This document shows positions 1 through 9,099 of a stretch of 64,000 bases of DNA, piece after piece. The notes below the pieces were generated by a model. It was not told the DNA's origin, did not search any database, and saw only the letters and a list, made by a program, of their open reading frames with translations. Origin of the DNA: Sporosarcina luteola (GTDB lineage Bacteria; Bacillota; Bacilli; Bacillales_A; Planococcaceae); NCBI RefSeq assembly GCF_023715535.1, contig NZ_JAMBOI010000008.1:1-64000 (forward strand), in the 5' to 3' direction. The stretch's first letter is position 1; every line of letters begins with the position of its first letter. The position numbers and the translations under genes are program-made.

Positions 1-57
1 TGTATTAGGCACGCCGCCAGCGTTCGTCCTGAGCCAGGATCAAACTCTCCATAATAG
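1..57 (-). rRNA. 16S ribosomal RNA, 5' end only
   Basis: Read on the minus strand, this is the conserved 5' end of bacterial 16S rRNA: the AGAGTTTGATCCTGGCTCAG primer site followed by GACGAACGCTGGCGGCG and CCTAATACA. The gene runs off the left edge, so only about 55 bases are present. The exact mature 5' end (about 55-58) is estimated from the family. Confidence 0.97.
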
Positions 58-230
58 AGAAATTCGAGTAGCTCGAGTTTCTTGCTGGCATCAATTAAGA
101 TGTCAATTTGAATCCGAAGATTCGTTTATTCTTTTCACCGACGAGGTCGGCTCCAGAACTTTATTTGTTGACGTTTTGCTGTTCAGTTTTCAAGGTTCAT
201 TGTTTCGCCGTCTTTCACAGCGACTTCTCT
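58..230 (-). other. rRNA operon leader
   Basis: This is the untranslated leader between the rrn promoter and 16S rRNA. It contains an ACCTTGAAAACTGAACA segment typical of Bacillales rRNA leaders and spacers, and inverted repeats (for example CTCGAG...CTCGAA near 65-85) that could pair for RNase III processing. The plus-strand ORF across it is a chance ORF. Confidence 0.7.
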
Positions 231-259
231 ATCATAACACACTGTCACTCTCGAGTCAA
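231..259 (-). promoter_or_regulatory. sigma-A promoter of the rRNA operon
   Basis: On the minus strand there is TTGACT (plus 254-259), a 17 bp spacer and TATGAT (plus 231-236). An A-rich stretch immediately upstream of the -35 (plus 260-285) resembles an UP element. Strength and position fit an rrn promoter. Confidence 0.85.
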
Positions 260-348
260 CAACTTTTTCAAATCTTTTTTCGAAGATGTTGTTGTCGTTG
301 TTGTCTCTTAAGGACAAGTAATACTATACCTCATAACCAAATATAAAA

Positions 349-1251
349 TCAAGCCTTTTTTAAAAAGAATTTATCACGGATCTTTTTCACATCGATAATA
401 AACAACAGAATGCCAGCTATGACAACGATTCCACCGGTTATTTGAGCTGCAGAAAGCTTCTCATGGAGAATATAGAATGCAAGAAGAGAAGCGCCTACCG
501 GTTCAAAAAGAATGGCGATTGAGATGACGTTAGTACTCACCCACTTAACTGCCCAATTGAATAACGAGTGCCCTAGCAGATTGGGTATGAGTGCGAGCAT
601 GAAGAACCAGAACCAATTTGAAGTTGAATGCGGACCGAATGACTCCCCTTTTATCAGAACATAAAAAAAGAGTGTAACTGTACTGATTGAGTATAGAAGA
701 AACGTATACGTAATAAGAGACAGCCGTTTACGCACTTCTTGTCCGAAGAGCAAATACGCAGTAATAAGCGCACAGGCGGCTAAGGCAAGCATATCACCGA
801 AAAAAGCGGTTCCGCTTAATTGGAAGTCACTCCAACTGATGATGACACTGCCGGCGATTGCAATTACTGCCGACAAGATCGTTTTAAACGACAGCTTTTC
901 TTTAAAGAAGAAATATGTGCCGACAAATGCAAAGATCGGCTGCAACGTAACGAGTACGGTTGAGCTTGCAACAGATGTGTAATTCAACGATTCGAACCAT
1001 AGAATGAAATGAAAGGCCAGAAATACTCCGGCGACTGCCGAAAAGATCCAGTCTTTTTTCGTCAGAAGAAAAACTTCCTTCCTATATTTTGCAAGGAATA
1101 ACGGAAGCATGAGAACAACCGTGAACAACATACGATAGAAGGCTATGACTCCGGCATCAGCAGTTGCTAGTTTTACGAAGATTGCTGAGAGCGCCACGGA
1201 TATGACGCCGATGATAATCGGGATATAAGGGTGAATAGTAGGTTTTTCCAA
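349..1251 (-). CDS. EamA/DMT-family transporter
   Basis: This is a membrane protein of about 300 residues with ten predicted hydrophobic helices in two repeats, as in the EamA (drug/metabolite exporter) family. Repeat 1 begins IIIGVISVALSAIFVKLAT, and the second half carries the typical FEPVGASLLAFYILHEKLS segment. Substrate is unknown; relatives export amino acids or metabolites. The start chosen is TTG at 1251, preceded by GAAAGAGAAG. A longer TTG start at 1314 lacks a ribosome site and overlaps the probable promoter. Divergent from the MgtC-like gene. Confidence 0.85.
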   Translation of the reverse strand: MEKPTIHPYIPIIIGVISVALSAIFVKLATADAGVIAFYRMLFTVVLMLPLFLAKYRKEVFLLTKKDWIFSAVAGVFLAFHFILWFESLNYTSVASSTVLVTLQPIFAFVGTYFFFKEKLSFKTILSAVIAIAGSVIISWSDFQLSGTAFFGDMLALAACALITAYLLFGQEVRKRLSLITYTFLLYSISTVTLFFYVLIKGESFGPHSTSNWFWFFMLALIPNLLGHSLFNWAVKWVSTNVISIAILFEPVGASLLAFYILHEKLSAAQITGGIVVIAGILLFIIDVKKIRDKFFLKKA

Positions 1252-1312
1252 GATGCACACTTCTCTTTCAAAGGGAGTACAGGTTAGTTTGTAACCTTTT
1301 TGGGCTAAAGAC

Positions 1313-1342
1313 AATATAAAGAGTATAGCATATCTACGTCAA
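1313..1342 (-). promoter_or_regulatory. possible promoter of the EamA gene
   Basis: TTGACG (plus 1337-1342), an 18 bp spacer and TATATT (plus 1313-1318) on the minus strand. Transcription from here would begin near 1305, which favours the internal TTG start at 1251. Moderate match only. Confidence 0.4.
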
Positions 1343-1368
1343 GATGATGATAGTGGGGGGAAAGGTCA

Positions 1369-2091
1369 ATGGAATGGATCATCAATAATTCAATGTATCC
1401 GGAGGTATTGATTAAAATCGCAATTGCTCTAGGTTTAAGTTTAATTATCGGAGTAGAGAGGGAAATTAAGAAGAAGCCAATCGGTTTAAAAACGAGCGCA
1501 GTCATCTCGACCTTCAGTTGCCTATTGACGATTGTCTCAATAGAAGCAGCTTATCTAGTTCCTGCTAGGAATGATATTAATGTGACGATGGATCCGTTGC
1601 GACTTGCTGCACAAATCGTAAGCGGGATTGGATTCCTCGGTGCAGGTGCTATTTTAAGAAGAGATAACGATAATATTACGGGTCTAACGACAGCTGCAAT
1701 GATATGGGGAGCAGCAAGCATCGGAATTGCAGTCGGCGCAGGCTTTTACATCGAAGCTGCATTTGCTGTAGTGAGCATACTCTTTGTTATTGAGGTGATT
1801 GCACCTCTTCTAGCCAAGTTCGGCCCAAAAAGAATCCGATCGAAGGAGGCAGCATGCATTGTCGTCGTGTCGGATAAAAGTAAAATCGATGACCTCATCG
1901 GGATTTTGAATGCCGAAAATATGAAAGTAGAAAACCTGCGTATCCGCAAATTGCACTCTGACACTAAACCTTCAGTGCATGAAGTCGATTTTCGTCTAAA
2001 CGCTCTCCCCAGAAAGGGAACTACACAATTATACACCGAACTGACCGAGCTCCCTTATATTGAATCGGTCGAAATAGAAATCTTTCCTTAA
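1369..2091 (+). CDS. MgtC/SapB family membrane protein
   Basis: This 240-residue protein has an N-terminal membrane domain with MgtC-family signatures: LGLSLIIGVEREIKKKPIGLKTSA, split here as GVEREIKKKPIGLKT, then GIGFLGAGAI and GLTTAAMIWGAASIG. A C-terminal soluble region (about 155-240) looks ACT-like. MgtC proteins are associated with Mg2+ limitation and, in pathogens, with ATP synthase control; the role in a free-living Bacillota is unproven. The ATG follows GGGGGGAAAGG at good spacing. The CDF gene starts 15 bp downstream, so the two are probably co-transcribed. Confidence 0.88.
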   Translation: MEWIINNSMYPEVLIKIAIALGLSLIIGVEREIKKKPIGLKTSAVISTFSCLLTIVSIEAAYLVPARNDINVTMDPLRLAAQIVSGIGFLGAGAILRRDNDNITGLTTAAMIWGAASIGIAVGAGFYIEAAFAVVSILFVIEVIAPLLAKFGPKRIRSKEAACIVVVSDKSKIDDLIGILNAENMKVENLRIRKLHSDTKPSVHEVDFRLNALPRKGTTQLYTELTELPYIESVEIEIFP

Positions 2092-2106
2092 TGGAGGCTT
2101 ATGTAT

Positions 2107-3129
2107 ATGAGAGATATTTTAAGACTACTGAAGGATGGCAATAAGCCATCACTGCTGGCAGGCACAGTCAACGCCGGTATTGCCATCCTTAAAGCAATCG
2201 CCTATATGTTAACTGGAAACGTAGCGATGTTTGCGGAAATGCTGCACTCCTTGGGAGATGCGGCAAATCAATTCTTTGTATATATCGGTTCCGCCTTGTC
2301 CAAGAAGGCGCCAACCCCGAAATTCCCGAATGGCTTCGGCAGGGTTGTCAATCTTGTCTGTTTGGGTGCCGTCATCATCGTCGGCATCATGTCATATGAA
2401 GCAGTGAAGGAAGGCTGGCATCATATATTGAATCCGGCCGAAACAAAAGGACTCGTTATCAATTTAAGTGTCCTCGGCTTGGCCACTTTACTGGAGTTCT
2501 TCGTCCTATTGAAGGCTTCCAAGGAGATTGCGCATGAGACCGGGAATGAACTATCCGGAATGAAAGCATTCACCTTCAGCTTAACTCATTTGAATAAAGC
2601 CAAGCCCGCTACTAAATTGGTCTTCATGGAAGACATGGTTGCAACTATAGGCGGTTTATTGGCATTCATGGCGGTCTTGATTGCCCATTTCGTTGGATTC
2701 CTTCAAGCAGAAGGGATTGCATCCGTGATGATTGGAATTATGATGTTTTACGTCGTCGGCAGGGTGTTCCTAGAGAATGCCAGAGGGGCAATCGGCGAGA
2801 CCGATGAAGAGATGTTGAACCATATTGCGCAAATTATTGCTGAGGATCCCGATATAAAGGATATCCAAAAAGTCGAAGTAATTAAAGAAGGTGAATACCT
2901 TCATGTCGAAGTGATTGCCGAGGTGGATCCTACAGAAACTGTCGCATATATCGATGATGTAAGGGACAGGCTAATGGCTTTAGTGCTGAAGCAGAAAGGC
3001 GTGCGGGAGGCATTGATATCTTTCGATGAAGACGACGGCATCAAAACTTGGCAAGGGGTGAACGAGACAACTATGTCTGAAGAGACACGAAGGAAACTGC
3101 CGGAAATCAAAAAGCAGAGGGTGGAATGA
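2107..3129 (+). CDS. CDF-family cation efflux protein
   Basis: This is a cation diffusion facilitator of about 340 residues. It has six hydrophobic segments, an HxxxD metal site in the second (EMLHSLGDAAN), an ED pair in the fifth (FMEDMVATIGG), and a cytoplasmic C-terminal domain (about 230-310). The long 'KFPNGFGRVVNLV' loop and the length match the ZnT9-like branch rather than the Zn-specific FieF type. Likely substrate is a divalent metal such as Zn2+, Mn2+ or Co2+. The second ATG (2107) sits 9 bp from GGAGG; the ATG at 2101 is only 3 bp away. It follows the MgtC-like gene, suggesting a metal/Mg-linked pair. Confidence 0.88.
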   Translation: MRDILRLLKDGNKPSLLAGTVNAGIAILKAIAYMLTGNVAMFAEMLHSLGDAANQFFVYIGSALSKKAPTPKFPNGFGRVVNLVCLGAVIIVGIMSYEAVKEGWHHILNPAETKGLVINLSVLGLATLLEFFVLLKASKEIAHETGNELSGMKAFTFSLTHLNKAKPATKLVFMEDMVATIGGLLAFMAVLIAHFVGFLQAEGIASVMIGIMMFYVVGRVFLENARGAIGETDEEMLNHIAQIIAEDPDIKDIQKVEVIKEGEYLHVEVIAEVDPTETVAYIDDVRDRLMALVLKQKGVREALISFDEDDGIKTWQGVNETTMSEETRRKLPEIKKQRVE

Positions 3130-3153
3130 ATAAATTCCCCCTCTGCCTTCTTT
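3114..3153. terminator. bidirectional terminator
   Basis: GCAGAGGG pairs with CCCTCTGC across the stop codon of the CDF gene. A T5 run follows on the minus strand and a T-rich tail on the plus strand. It serves the convergent CDF and alcohol dehydrogenase genes. Confidence 0.8.
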
Positions 3154-3155
3154 CA

Positions 3156-4322
3156 TTATAACGAAGCCACCAATATGGACTTCACTTCTTCCTCACTCAA
3201 TTGCGCGTATCTGCCTAGAGGTCCATTGATTGCAGCCTTCTTCGCCATGATGTCGATCTTTGAGTCATCGATGCCGTAATATGCTAATCTTTCCGGCGCA
3301 CCAATAGCTGTCCAATACGCCCTCAGTTTGTCAATCCCCTCATTCGCAATAACCTCATCCGTTTTACCCTCTGGATCCACTCCAAATACTTTGACGGCCA
3401 ATTTTGCATAACGAGCCGGATTCATCTTTAGCGTATGCCTCATCCAGTGTGGGAATAGAATTGCCAATCCTCCCGCGTGAGGAATATCGTAAACTGCTGA
3501 CACGGCATGTTCGATATCATGCGTCCCCCAGTCACCGCCATTGTTCCCCATACCTAAGAAGCCATTTAATCCCCAAGTTCCGCCTAATAGGATTGTTTCA
3601 CGCAACTCATAGTTCTGCAGGTCATCAACGAGTTCTTCACCTGCGGCCATGATTGCGCGCAAAGCCCCTTCACATAACTCATCCTGAAGCGGTGTATTCG
3701 TTGCACTATGGAAATACTGCTCAAAGATGTGTGACATCATGTCAACAATGCCGTAAACGGTTTGGTCTTTTGGCAATGAAAGCGTGTAAGTCGGATCGAG
3801 TATAGAGAATTTTGGGAAGTTGAATGGTCCTCCCCACCCGTACTTTTCTTCTGTTTCTTCATTTGTTATAACGGAGCCTGCATTCATTTCAGAACCAGTT
3901 GCCGCCAACGTCAAAATCGTCCCAAACGGAATTGCATCTTTTGGTGAATCTTTTTTAATGACAAAATCCCACGGGTCACCGTCATATTTTGCAGCTGTCG
4001 CAATTAACTTTGTACAGTCAATGACAGAACCACCTCCGACCGCCAATATAAAATCAATATTATGCTCTTTACAAATGGCTGCCCCTTTTCTAGCTGTGCT
4101 GACACGCGGATTCGGCTCCACGCCCGCAAGTTCAAACACTTCCTTTTGTTCTTCCTTCAGGATTTCCATCAACTCATCGTAAAGACCATTCCTCTTTATG
4201 CTCCCTCCACCATAGACAACGAGGATCCTATTGCCATAAGCAGATAATTCCTTCGCGAGCTTTGTAATGGAGTTTTTACCAAAAATCAATTTAACAGGGT
4301 TTTGAAAAACAAATTCCTTCAT
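3156..4322 (-). CDS. yugJ: iron-containing alcohol dehydrogenase (YugJ/BDH type)
   Basis: A 388-residue group III alcohol dehydrogenase, probably an NAD(P)H-dependent butanol-type enzyme. Visible features are the nucleotide-binding GGGS motifs ([23 protein letters not shown]), [10 protein letters not shown], and the metal ligands in [10 protein letters not shown] and [17 protein letters not shown]. Length is normal for the family. The ATG has a strong AGGAGG 8 bp upstream. In B. subtilis yugJ lies next to yuzA, as here. Substrate in vivo is unknown. Confidence 0.92.
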   Translation of the reverse strand: MKEFVFQNPVKLIFGKNSITKLAKELSAYGNRILVVYGGGSIKRNGLYDELMEILKEEQKEVFELAGVEPNPRVSTARKGAAICKEHNIDFILAVGGGSVIDCTKLIATAAKYDGDPWDFVIKKDSPKDAIPFGTILTLAATGSEMNAGSVITNEETEEKYGWGGPFNFPKFSILDPTYTLSLPKDQTVYGIVDMMSHIFEQYFHSATNTPLQDELCEGALRAIMAAGEELVDDLQNYELRETILLGGTWGLNGFLGMGNNGGDWGTHDIEHAVSAVYDIPHAGGLAILFPHWMRHTLKMNPARYAKLAVKVFGVDPEGKTDEVIANEGIDKLRAYWTAIGAPERLAYYGIDDSKIDIMAKKAAINGPLGRYAQLSEEEVKSILVASL

Positions 4323-4425
4323 ATAAACAACCTCCTATTTCTACTGTATATTATCCAAGAATGAATTAAGCGATGCAAGTATGGATCGGTTTGACTTGGG
4401 AATCCTATCCTTAGGAGGTGATATT

Positions 4426-4662
4426 TTGGTTCAAAAATTAGCGCTGGCCATTACTATTATAGGTGCATTGAATTGGGGGGTCGTCGGTCTGTTCAGCTTT
4501 GATGTCGTTGCCCAATTTGCCGATGGACACGCTCAACCGTTTGCACGTTTCTTTTATATTGTCGTCGGTATTTCTGGACTCATTTCTTTAGGATTGCTTT
4601 TTGATACATTGCGAGAGAATGAGGTGGAACACGTCGCTGTTGCGGAGCCGGAAGAAATATAA
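4426..4662 (+). CDS. yuzA: DUF378 small membrane protein YuzA
   Basis: A membrane protein of about 78 residues with two hydrophobic helices (KLALAITIIGALNWGVVGLF and FFYIVVGISGLISLGLLF). The ALNWGVVG motif is the hallmark of DUF378/YuzA. Function is unknown. The start is TTG at 4426, 7 bp after AGGAGG; the upstream in-frame ATG at 4381 has no ribosome site. A charged, acidic C-terminus (EVEHVAVAEPEEI) follows the second helix. Confidence 0.88.
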   Translation: MVQKLALAITIIGALNWGVVGLFSFDVVAQFADGHAQPFARFFYIVVGISGLISLGLLFDTLRENEVEHVAVAEPEEI

Positions 4663-4665
4663 AAA

Positions 4666-4698
4666 AGCATCTCCCGTTTAACCAGGAGATGCTTTCTT
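4666..4698 (+). terminator. terminator of yuzA
   Basis: AAGCATCTCC pairs with GGAGATGCTT around a 10-base loop, followed by TTCTTAT. It begins just after the yuzA stop. Confidence 0.8.
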
Positions 4699-4720
4699 AT
4701 ATCTAGCTTTTGTTATCATC

Positions 4721-4823
4721 CAGCTCCGAGCGCCAGAGGCTCGGGGTCATAAGTCAAATCTGCTCTGTGGCAAAGAACGCCACGCCGCATCTTCGCCTCT
4801 AGGCAGGCGCCCTACGCTATTGT
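4721..4823 (-). repeat. dispersed structured repeat A, copy 1
   Basis: On the minus strand this follows the rocG stop codon directly. It contains GTGGC...GCCAC and CCGAGC...GCTCGG hairpins plus GGCGCC palindromes. Nearly the whole element recurs at 43522-43636 in the opposite orientation; that copy carries about 14 extra bases. The two share blocks such as AAGATGCGGCGTGGCG and GACTTATGACCCCGAGCC. It has no coding potential of its own. Confidence 0.85.
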
Positions 4824-6068
4824 TTATGCCCAACCACGGAATCTTGATGCTTCTGCAGTTTTGCGGATTCCGATCATATATGCAGCTAGACGCATGTCTA
4901 TATTTCTTGTTGATGCAACATTATAAACGTTTTCGAACGCGTCAACCATTTTCTTCGTCATTTTTTCGCGAACTTCTTCTTCTGTCCAGTAATAACCCAT
5001 ATTGTTCTGAACCCATTCGAAGTAGGAAACTGTTACGCCGCCAGCACTTGCTAGAACGTCAGGCACAAGGAGGATCCCTCGATCTGTAAGAATTTTCGTA
5101 GCTTCAGATGTCGTTGGACCATTTGCAGCTTCAACAACGATTGTCGCCTTAATATCATGAGCGTTCTTTTCGGTAATTTGATTTTCAATAGCTGCTGGAA
5201 CGAGGATATCACAATCCAATTCCAATAGTTCACTATTCGTGATCGTGTTGTCGAAAAGTGTTGTAACCGTTCCGAAGCTATCCCGACGATCCAATAGATA
5301 GTCGATGTCCAAGCCATTCGGATCATGAAGTGCGCCGTACGCATCGGAAATACCGATAACTTTTGCCCCAGCATCATGAAGGAATTTGGATAGGAAGCTT
5401 CCTGCGTTTCCGAATCCTTGGATGACAATCCGTGCACCTTTCATATCGATTCCACGTTTTTTCGCCGCTTCGTTAATAATGATCGTTACACCTTCAGCTG
5501 TTGCACGGTCACGTCCTTGAGAACCGCCAAGAACAATCGGCTTGCCTGTAATGAAACCAGGAGAGTTGAATTCATCGATTCTACTATATTCATCCATCAT
5601 CCAAGCCATAATTTGAGCATTCGTGAAAACGTCCGGTGCTGGAATATCCTTAGTCGGTCCCATCACCTGGCTCAACGCGCGTACATAACCACGGCTCAAA
5701 CGCTCCAGTTCACCCATGGACATTTCTCTCGGGTCGCAGATGATTCCACCTTTACCGCCGCCATATGGCAAATCGACAATTCCTGCTTTCAATGTCATCC
5801 ACATTGACAACGCTCGTACTTCATCAGCAGTTACTCCAGGATGGAAACGGACGCCGCCTTTCGTTGGACCGACCGCATCATTATGTTGACCGCGGAAACC
5901 AGTGAATACTTTCACTTTCCCATCATCCATGCGGACAGGAATTCTAACCTCCACCATACGGATTGGTTCTTTCAGAAGATCGTACATTCCTTCATCATAG
6001 CCTAGTTTATCAAGTGCTTCCTTAATGACAACTTGTGTAGACGTAAACAGATTCAGGTTTTCAGTCAT
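4824..6068 (-). CDS. rocG: NAD-type glutamate dehydrogenase
   Basis: A 414-residue glutamate dehydrogenase that oxidises glutamate to 2-oxoglutarate and ammonium. Family motifs are GGGKGGI with the catalytic-lysine region (LPYGGGKGGIICDP), the substrate region PTKGGVRFHP, and a dinucleotide-binding GFGNAGS. The start is ATG at 6068 (MTENLNLF), preceded by AGAGGCG; the longer start adds 16 residues absent from the family. It ends the rocA-rocD-rocG run, so RocG (catabolic) is preferred to GudB, though sequence alone does not separate them. Confidence 0.93.
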   Translation of the reverse strand: MTENLNLFTSTQVVIKEALDKLGYDEGMYDLLKEPIRMVEVRIPVRMDDGKVKVFTGFRGQHNDAVGPTKGGVRFHPGVTADEVRALSMWMTLKAGIVDLPYGGGKGGIICDPREMSMGELERLSRGYVRALSQVMGPTKDIPAPDVFTNAQIMAWMMDEYSRIDEFNSPGFITGKPIVLGGSQGRDRATAEGVTIIINEAAKKRGIDMKGARIVIQGFGNAGSFLSKFLHDAGAKVIGISDAYGALHDPNGLDIDYLLDRRDSFGTVTTLFDNTITNSELLELDCDILVPAAIENQITEKNAHDIKATIVVEAANGPTTSEATKILTDRGILLVPDVLASAGGVTVSYFEWVQNNMGYYWTEEEVREKMTKKMVDAFENVYNVASTRNIDMRLAAYMIGIRKTAEASRFRGWA

Positions 6069-6155
6069 GTAAAAGTTCGCCTCTTTGATTTCATAATGTA
6101 TTTTTCTACCGCACATATTGTACCATACACCGGGAGAATTTTGGGTAAAACTTAT

Positions 6156-7349
6156 TTAACTTGCAAAAACTTTATTTATTTTTTCCAATGCCCAATCAAG
6201 TTCTTCTTTTGAGATGATTAAAGGCGGTGCGAAACGAATGACAGTATCGTGCGTCTCTTTGCACAGCAACCCGAGTTCCTTCAGTTGTTCGCAATAAGGA
6301 CGTGCTGCTTCCGTCAGTTCGACACCGATGAACAGACCTCGTCCTCGTACTTCCTTGATCGACGGATGGTTGATTTTCTTTAATTGTTCAATGAAGTAAT
6401 TTCCGAGTTCAAGTGATTTGTCTGCTAGATTCTCATCCTGCAAAACTTCCAAAGAAGCGATTGAGACAGCACACGCCATTGGATTTCCACCGAATGTCGA
6501 GCCGTGGGAACCTGGATTGAACACTCCGAGGATATCTTTATTCGCTGCGACGCAAGAAATCGGGAACACTCCGCCGCCTAATGCTTTCCCTAGAATATAC
6601 ATATCTGGTTCGAAGCCTTCCCACTCACAAGCAAACATTTTACCTGTACGGCAAAGACCTGCCTGGATTTCATCGGCAATAAATAGGACGTTATGTTTTT
6701 TACAAAGTTCGTAAGCTGCCTTCATATAGCCCGCAGGTGGAATGAGAATACCCGCTTCCCCTTGGATCGGCTCGATGATGAATGCTGCTGTATTCGGAGT
6801 GATCGCTTCTTCCAATGCTTTCAAATCACCGAAATCCACCAATTTGATGCCTGGAAGCATCGGACCGAAACCGCGCTTATATTCCGCTTCGGATGAGAGG
6901 GAGACCGCCGTCATTGTGCGCCCGTGGAAATTCCCGTTGCAACCGATGATCTCAGCCTTGTTCTCCTCAACGCCTTTAACATCATACGCCCAGCGACGAG
7001 CCGCTTTAATAGCTGTTTCAACAGCCTCCGCCCCAGTATTCATCGGCAATGTCATGTCTTTCCCAGATAGTTTGCATATCAATTCATACCACGGGCCAAG
7101 TTGGTCGTTGTGGAATGCGCGTGAAGTCAACGTTACCTTATCCGCCTGATCCTTCAATGCCTGGATGATTCTCGGGTGGCGGTGTCCTTGGTTCACTGCT
7201 GAATACGCGGAAAGCATATCCATGTATTTATTCCCCTCGGGATCCTTGACCCAAACACCTTCTGCTTCAGAAATAACGATTGGCAGTGGATGGTAGTTGT
7301 TCGCCCCGTATTTATTCGTTTGTGAAATGATCTTTTCAGAAACCGACAT
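6156..7349 (-). CDS. rocD: ornithine aminotransferase
   Basis: A 397-residue class III PLP aminotransferase that converts ornithine plus 2-oxoglutarate to glutamate semialdehyde (pyrroline-5-carboxylate) and glutamate. It shows [21 protein letters not shown], the cofactor Asp in FIADEIQAG, and the Schiff-base lysine in ILGKALGGG. Full length for RocD. It sits between rocA and rocG, with a strong stem-loop in the rocA-rocD gap. Confidence 0.95.
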   Translation of the reverse strand: MSVSEKIISQTNKYGANNYHPLPIVISEAEGVWVKDPEGNKYMDMLSAYSAVNQGHRHPRIIQALKDQADKVTLTSRAFHNDQLGPWYELICKLSGKDMTLPMNTGAEAVETAIKAARRWAYDVKGVEENKAEIIGCNGNFHGRTMTAVSLSSEAEYKRGFGPMLPGIKLVDFGDLKALEEAITPNTAAFIIEPIQGEAGILIPPAGYMKAAYELCKKHNVLFIADEIQAGLCRTGKMFACEWEGFEPDMYILGKALGGGVFPISCVAANKDILGVFNPGSHGSTFGGNPMACAVSIASLEVLQDENLADKSLELGNYFIEQLKKINHPSIKEVRGRGLFIGVELTEAARPYCEQLKELGLLCKETHDTVIRFAPPLIISKEELDWALEKINKVFAS

Positions 7350-7380
7350 GTATTTCCCCTCCCCATTTGTATGTATAGCT

Positions 7381-7405
7381 GGAAGCAGTTCAGGGAACTG
7401 CTTCC
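7381..7405. other. stem-loop between rocA and rocD
   Basis: A perfect 11 bp inverted repeat (GGAAGCAGTTC / GAACTGCTTCC) with a 3-base loop. No T-run follows in either direction. It may be a processing or mRNA-stability hairpin, or a weak terminator that lowers rocD/rocG expression relative to rocA. Confidence 0.6.
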
Positions 7406-7412
7406 TATTTAA

Positions 7413-8957
7413 TTATAGTGTTTCCGATGTTGTCTTCCCTTGCATGTGTAATTGCAAGTAGTCTGGGCCGCCCGCTTTGGAGTCGGTTCCGGACATATTG
7501 AATCCGCCGAATGGCTGGTAGCCTACGATAGCGCCCGTACAGCCGCGGTTAAAGTACAAGTTTCCTACGTGGAAATCTTGACGTGCCTGTTCGATATGCT
7601 CACGGTTGTTCGTGATGACTGCGCCAGTTAAGCCATAGTCCGTATTGTTCGCGATCTCAATTGCTTCGTCGAAGCTTTTCGCTTTAGTAATGGCAACGAC
7701 AGGTCCAAAAATCTCTTCCTGCATAATGCGCGCTTTTGGATCGACGTCTGCAAATACAGTCGGTGCGACGAAGAAGCCTTTCGAGCTGTCCCCTTCTCCA
7801 CCTGCAACGAGGCGTCCTTCTTCTTTTCCGATTTCAATGTAGCTCATGATTTTATCAAATGAAGCCTGGTCGATAACCGGTCCAGCGAAATTCGATTGTT
7901 TCGTAGGATCTCCGTACGTCAATTCTTTCGTTAATTCTTCAACGCGTGCCACCACTTGATCATATACTTCTTCATGGATGACTGCACGTGAACATGCAGA
8001 ACATTTCTGTCCGCTGAAACCGAATGCTGACTTGACGATGGATTGAGCCGCCAATTCAAGATCTGCATTGTTGTCTACAACGATTGTATCTTTACCGCCC
8101 ATTTCAGCGATTACACGTTTCAACCAGATTTGGCCTTCGTTCACTTTTGCAGCACGCTCGTAAATACGTGTTCCGATTTCACGTGAACCTGTGAAGGAGA
8201 CAAAACGTGTTCTTGGATGGTCAACGAGGTAGTCGCCGACTTCAGCTCCTGAACCCGGGATGTAGTTGACAACTCCAGCAGGCATTCCCGCTTCTTCGAG
8301 CACTTCCATGAATTTATATGCAACGACAGTTGTTGTGGAGGCAGGCTTCAATAGAACCGTGTTTCCTGTAACCAATGCAGCTACAGTTGTACCTGCCATA
8401 ATTGCCAATGCGAAGTTCCAAGGCGAAATAACAACACCGACTCCTAGAGGGATGTAATCGAAGCGGTTGAATTCGCCAGGACGGCTTTCAACTGGCATGC
8501 CATTTTTCAATGTAAGCATTTGACGCCCGTAGTATTCCAAGAAGTCTATCGCTTCAGCAGTATCTGCATCCGCCTCGTTCCATGGCTTACCCGCTTCCTT
8601 TGTCAAAAGCGCTGAAAACTCATGTTTACGACGACGAATAATCGCCGCGGCTTTGAACAATACATCCGCACGGAATTCCGGCTTCACTTTGCTCCAAGTT
8701 TTGAACGTTTCGTCAGCAACGTTCATCGCTTTTTCAGCAAGATCTCGGCTCGCCTTTGAAACGCGTCCGATCACTTCTTCTTTATTGGCAGGGTTCGTCG
8801 AAACGAGTTTGTCTTCTGTCATTATGCGTTCGCCGCCGATGATTAACGGGTAGTCTTGTCCTAGATAGCCATCGACGGTTTTCAATGCTTCCTCATATGC
8901 TTTTTTGTTTTCAGCTAGTGTAAAGTCTGTGAATGGTTCGTGTTTGTATGGGATCAT
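7413..8957 (-). CDS. rocA: 1-pyrroline-5-carboxylate dehydrogenase
   Basis: A 514-residue aldehyde dehydrogenase that oxidises glutamate semialdehyde to glutamate with NAD+. It contains the catalytic cysteine ([12 protein letters not shown]), the glutamate motif (AEMGGKD), the FTGSREIG nucleotide site and the C-terminal [15 protein letters not shown]. Length matches RocA (about 515). ATG is preceded by GAGGAGGAG. First gene of the minus-strand roc run, divergent from the PAS-AAA-Fis regulator. Confidence 0.96.
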   Translation of the reverse strand: MIPYKHEPFTDFTLAENKKAYEEALKTVDGYLGQDYPLIIGGERIMTEDKLVSTNPANKEEVIGRVSKASRDLAEKAMNVADETFKTWSKVKPEFRADVLFKAAAIIRRRKHEFSALLTKEAGKPWNEADADTAEAIDFLEYYGRQMLTLKNGMPVESRPGEFNRFDYIPLGVGVVISPWNFALAIMAGTTVAALVTGNTVLLKPASTTTVVAYKFMEVLEEAGMPAGVVNYIPGSGAEVGDYLVDHPRTRFVSFTGSREIGTRIYERAAKVNEGQIWLKRVIAEMGGKDTIVVDNNADLELAAQSIVKSAFGFSGQKCSACSRAVIHEEVYDQVVARVEELTKELTYGDPTKQSNFAGPVIDQASFDKIMSYIEIGKEEGRLVAGGEGDSSKGFFVAPTVFADVDPKARIMQEEIFGPVVAITKAKSFDEAIEIANNTDYGLTGAVITNNREHIEQARQDFHVGNLYFNRGCTGAIVGYQPFGGFNMSGTDSKAGGPDYLQLHMQGKTTSETL

Positions 8958-8993
8958 GTTACTCCTCCTCAGTTAGTTAGCCGCAAAATATAT

Positions 8994-9073
8994 TTGCATT
9001 TAATCGATAGTTCCATATATAATAATGCAAGAGATTGTTGCATAATTCAAGTGTTTTTGTTTATTTTGCAAAA
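8994..9073. promoter_or_regulatory. candidate operator region between rocA and its regulator
   Basis: Four TTGCA-type motifs lie within 80 bp: TTGCAT at 8994, the inverted repeat ATGCAA-7 bp-TTGCAT at 9025-9043, and the palindrome TTTTGCAAAA at 9064-9073. They are plausible binding sites for the divergent regulator. I could not assign a convincing -24/-12 sigma-54 promoter or a clear sigma-A promoter for rocA. Confidence 0.45.
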
Positions 9074-9099
9074 ATAACGTAAACGGACGGTGTTGATTC

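Noticed and set aside
108-311. 67-residue ORF near the left edge
   Set aside because: It is antisense to the rRNA leader and its promoter; no family resemblance.
1255-1312. T-box or other leader RNA before the EamA gene
   Set aside because: No specifier stem, no TGGNACC T-box sequence and no terminator.
8990-9070. Sigma-54 -24/-12 promoter upstream of rocA
   Set aside because: TTGCA is present at several places, but the -24 GG is absent or one base off spacing, and the neighbouring regulator lacks GAFTGA.
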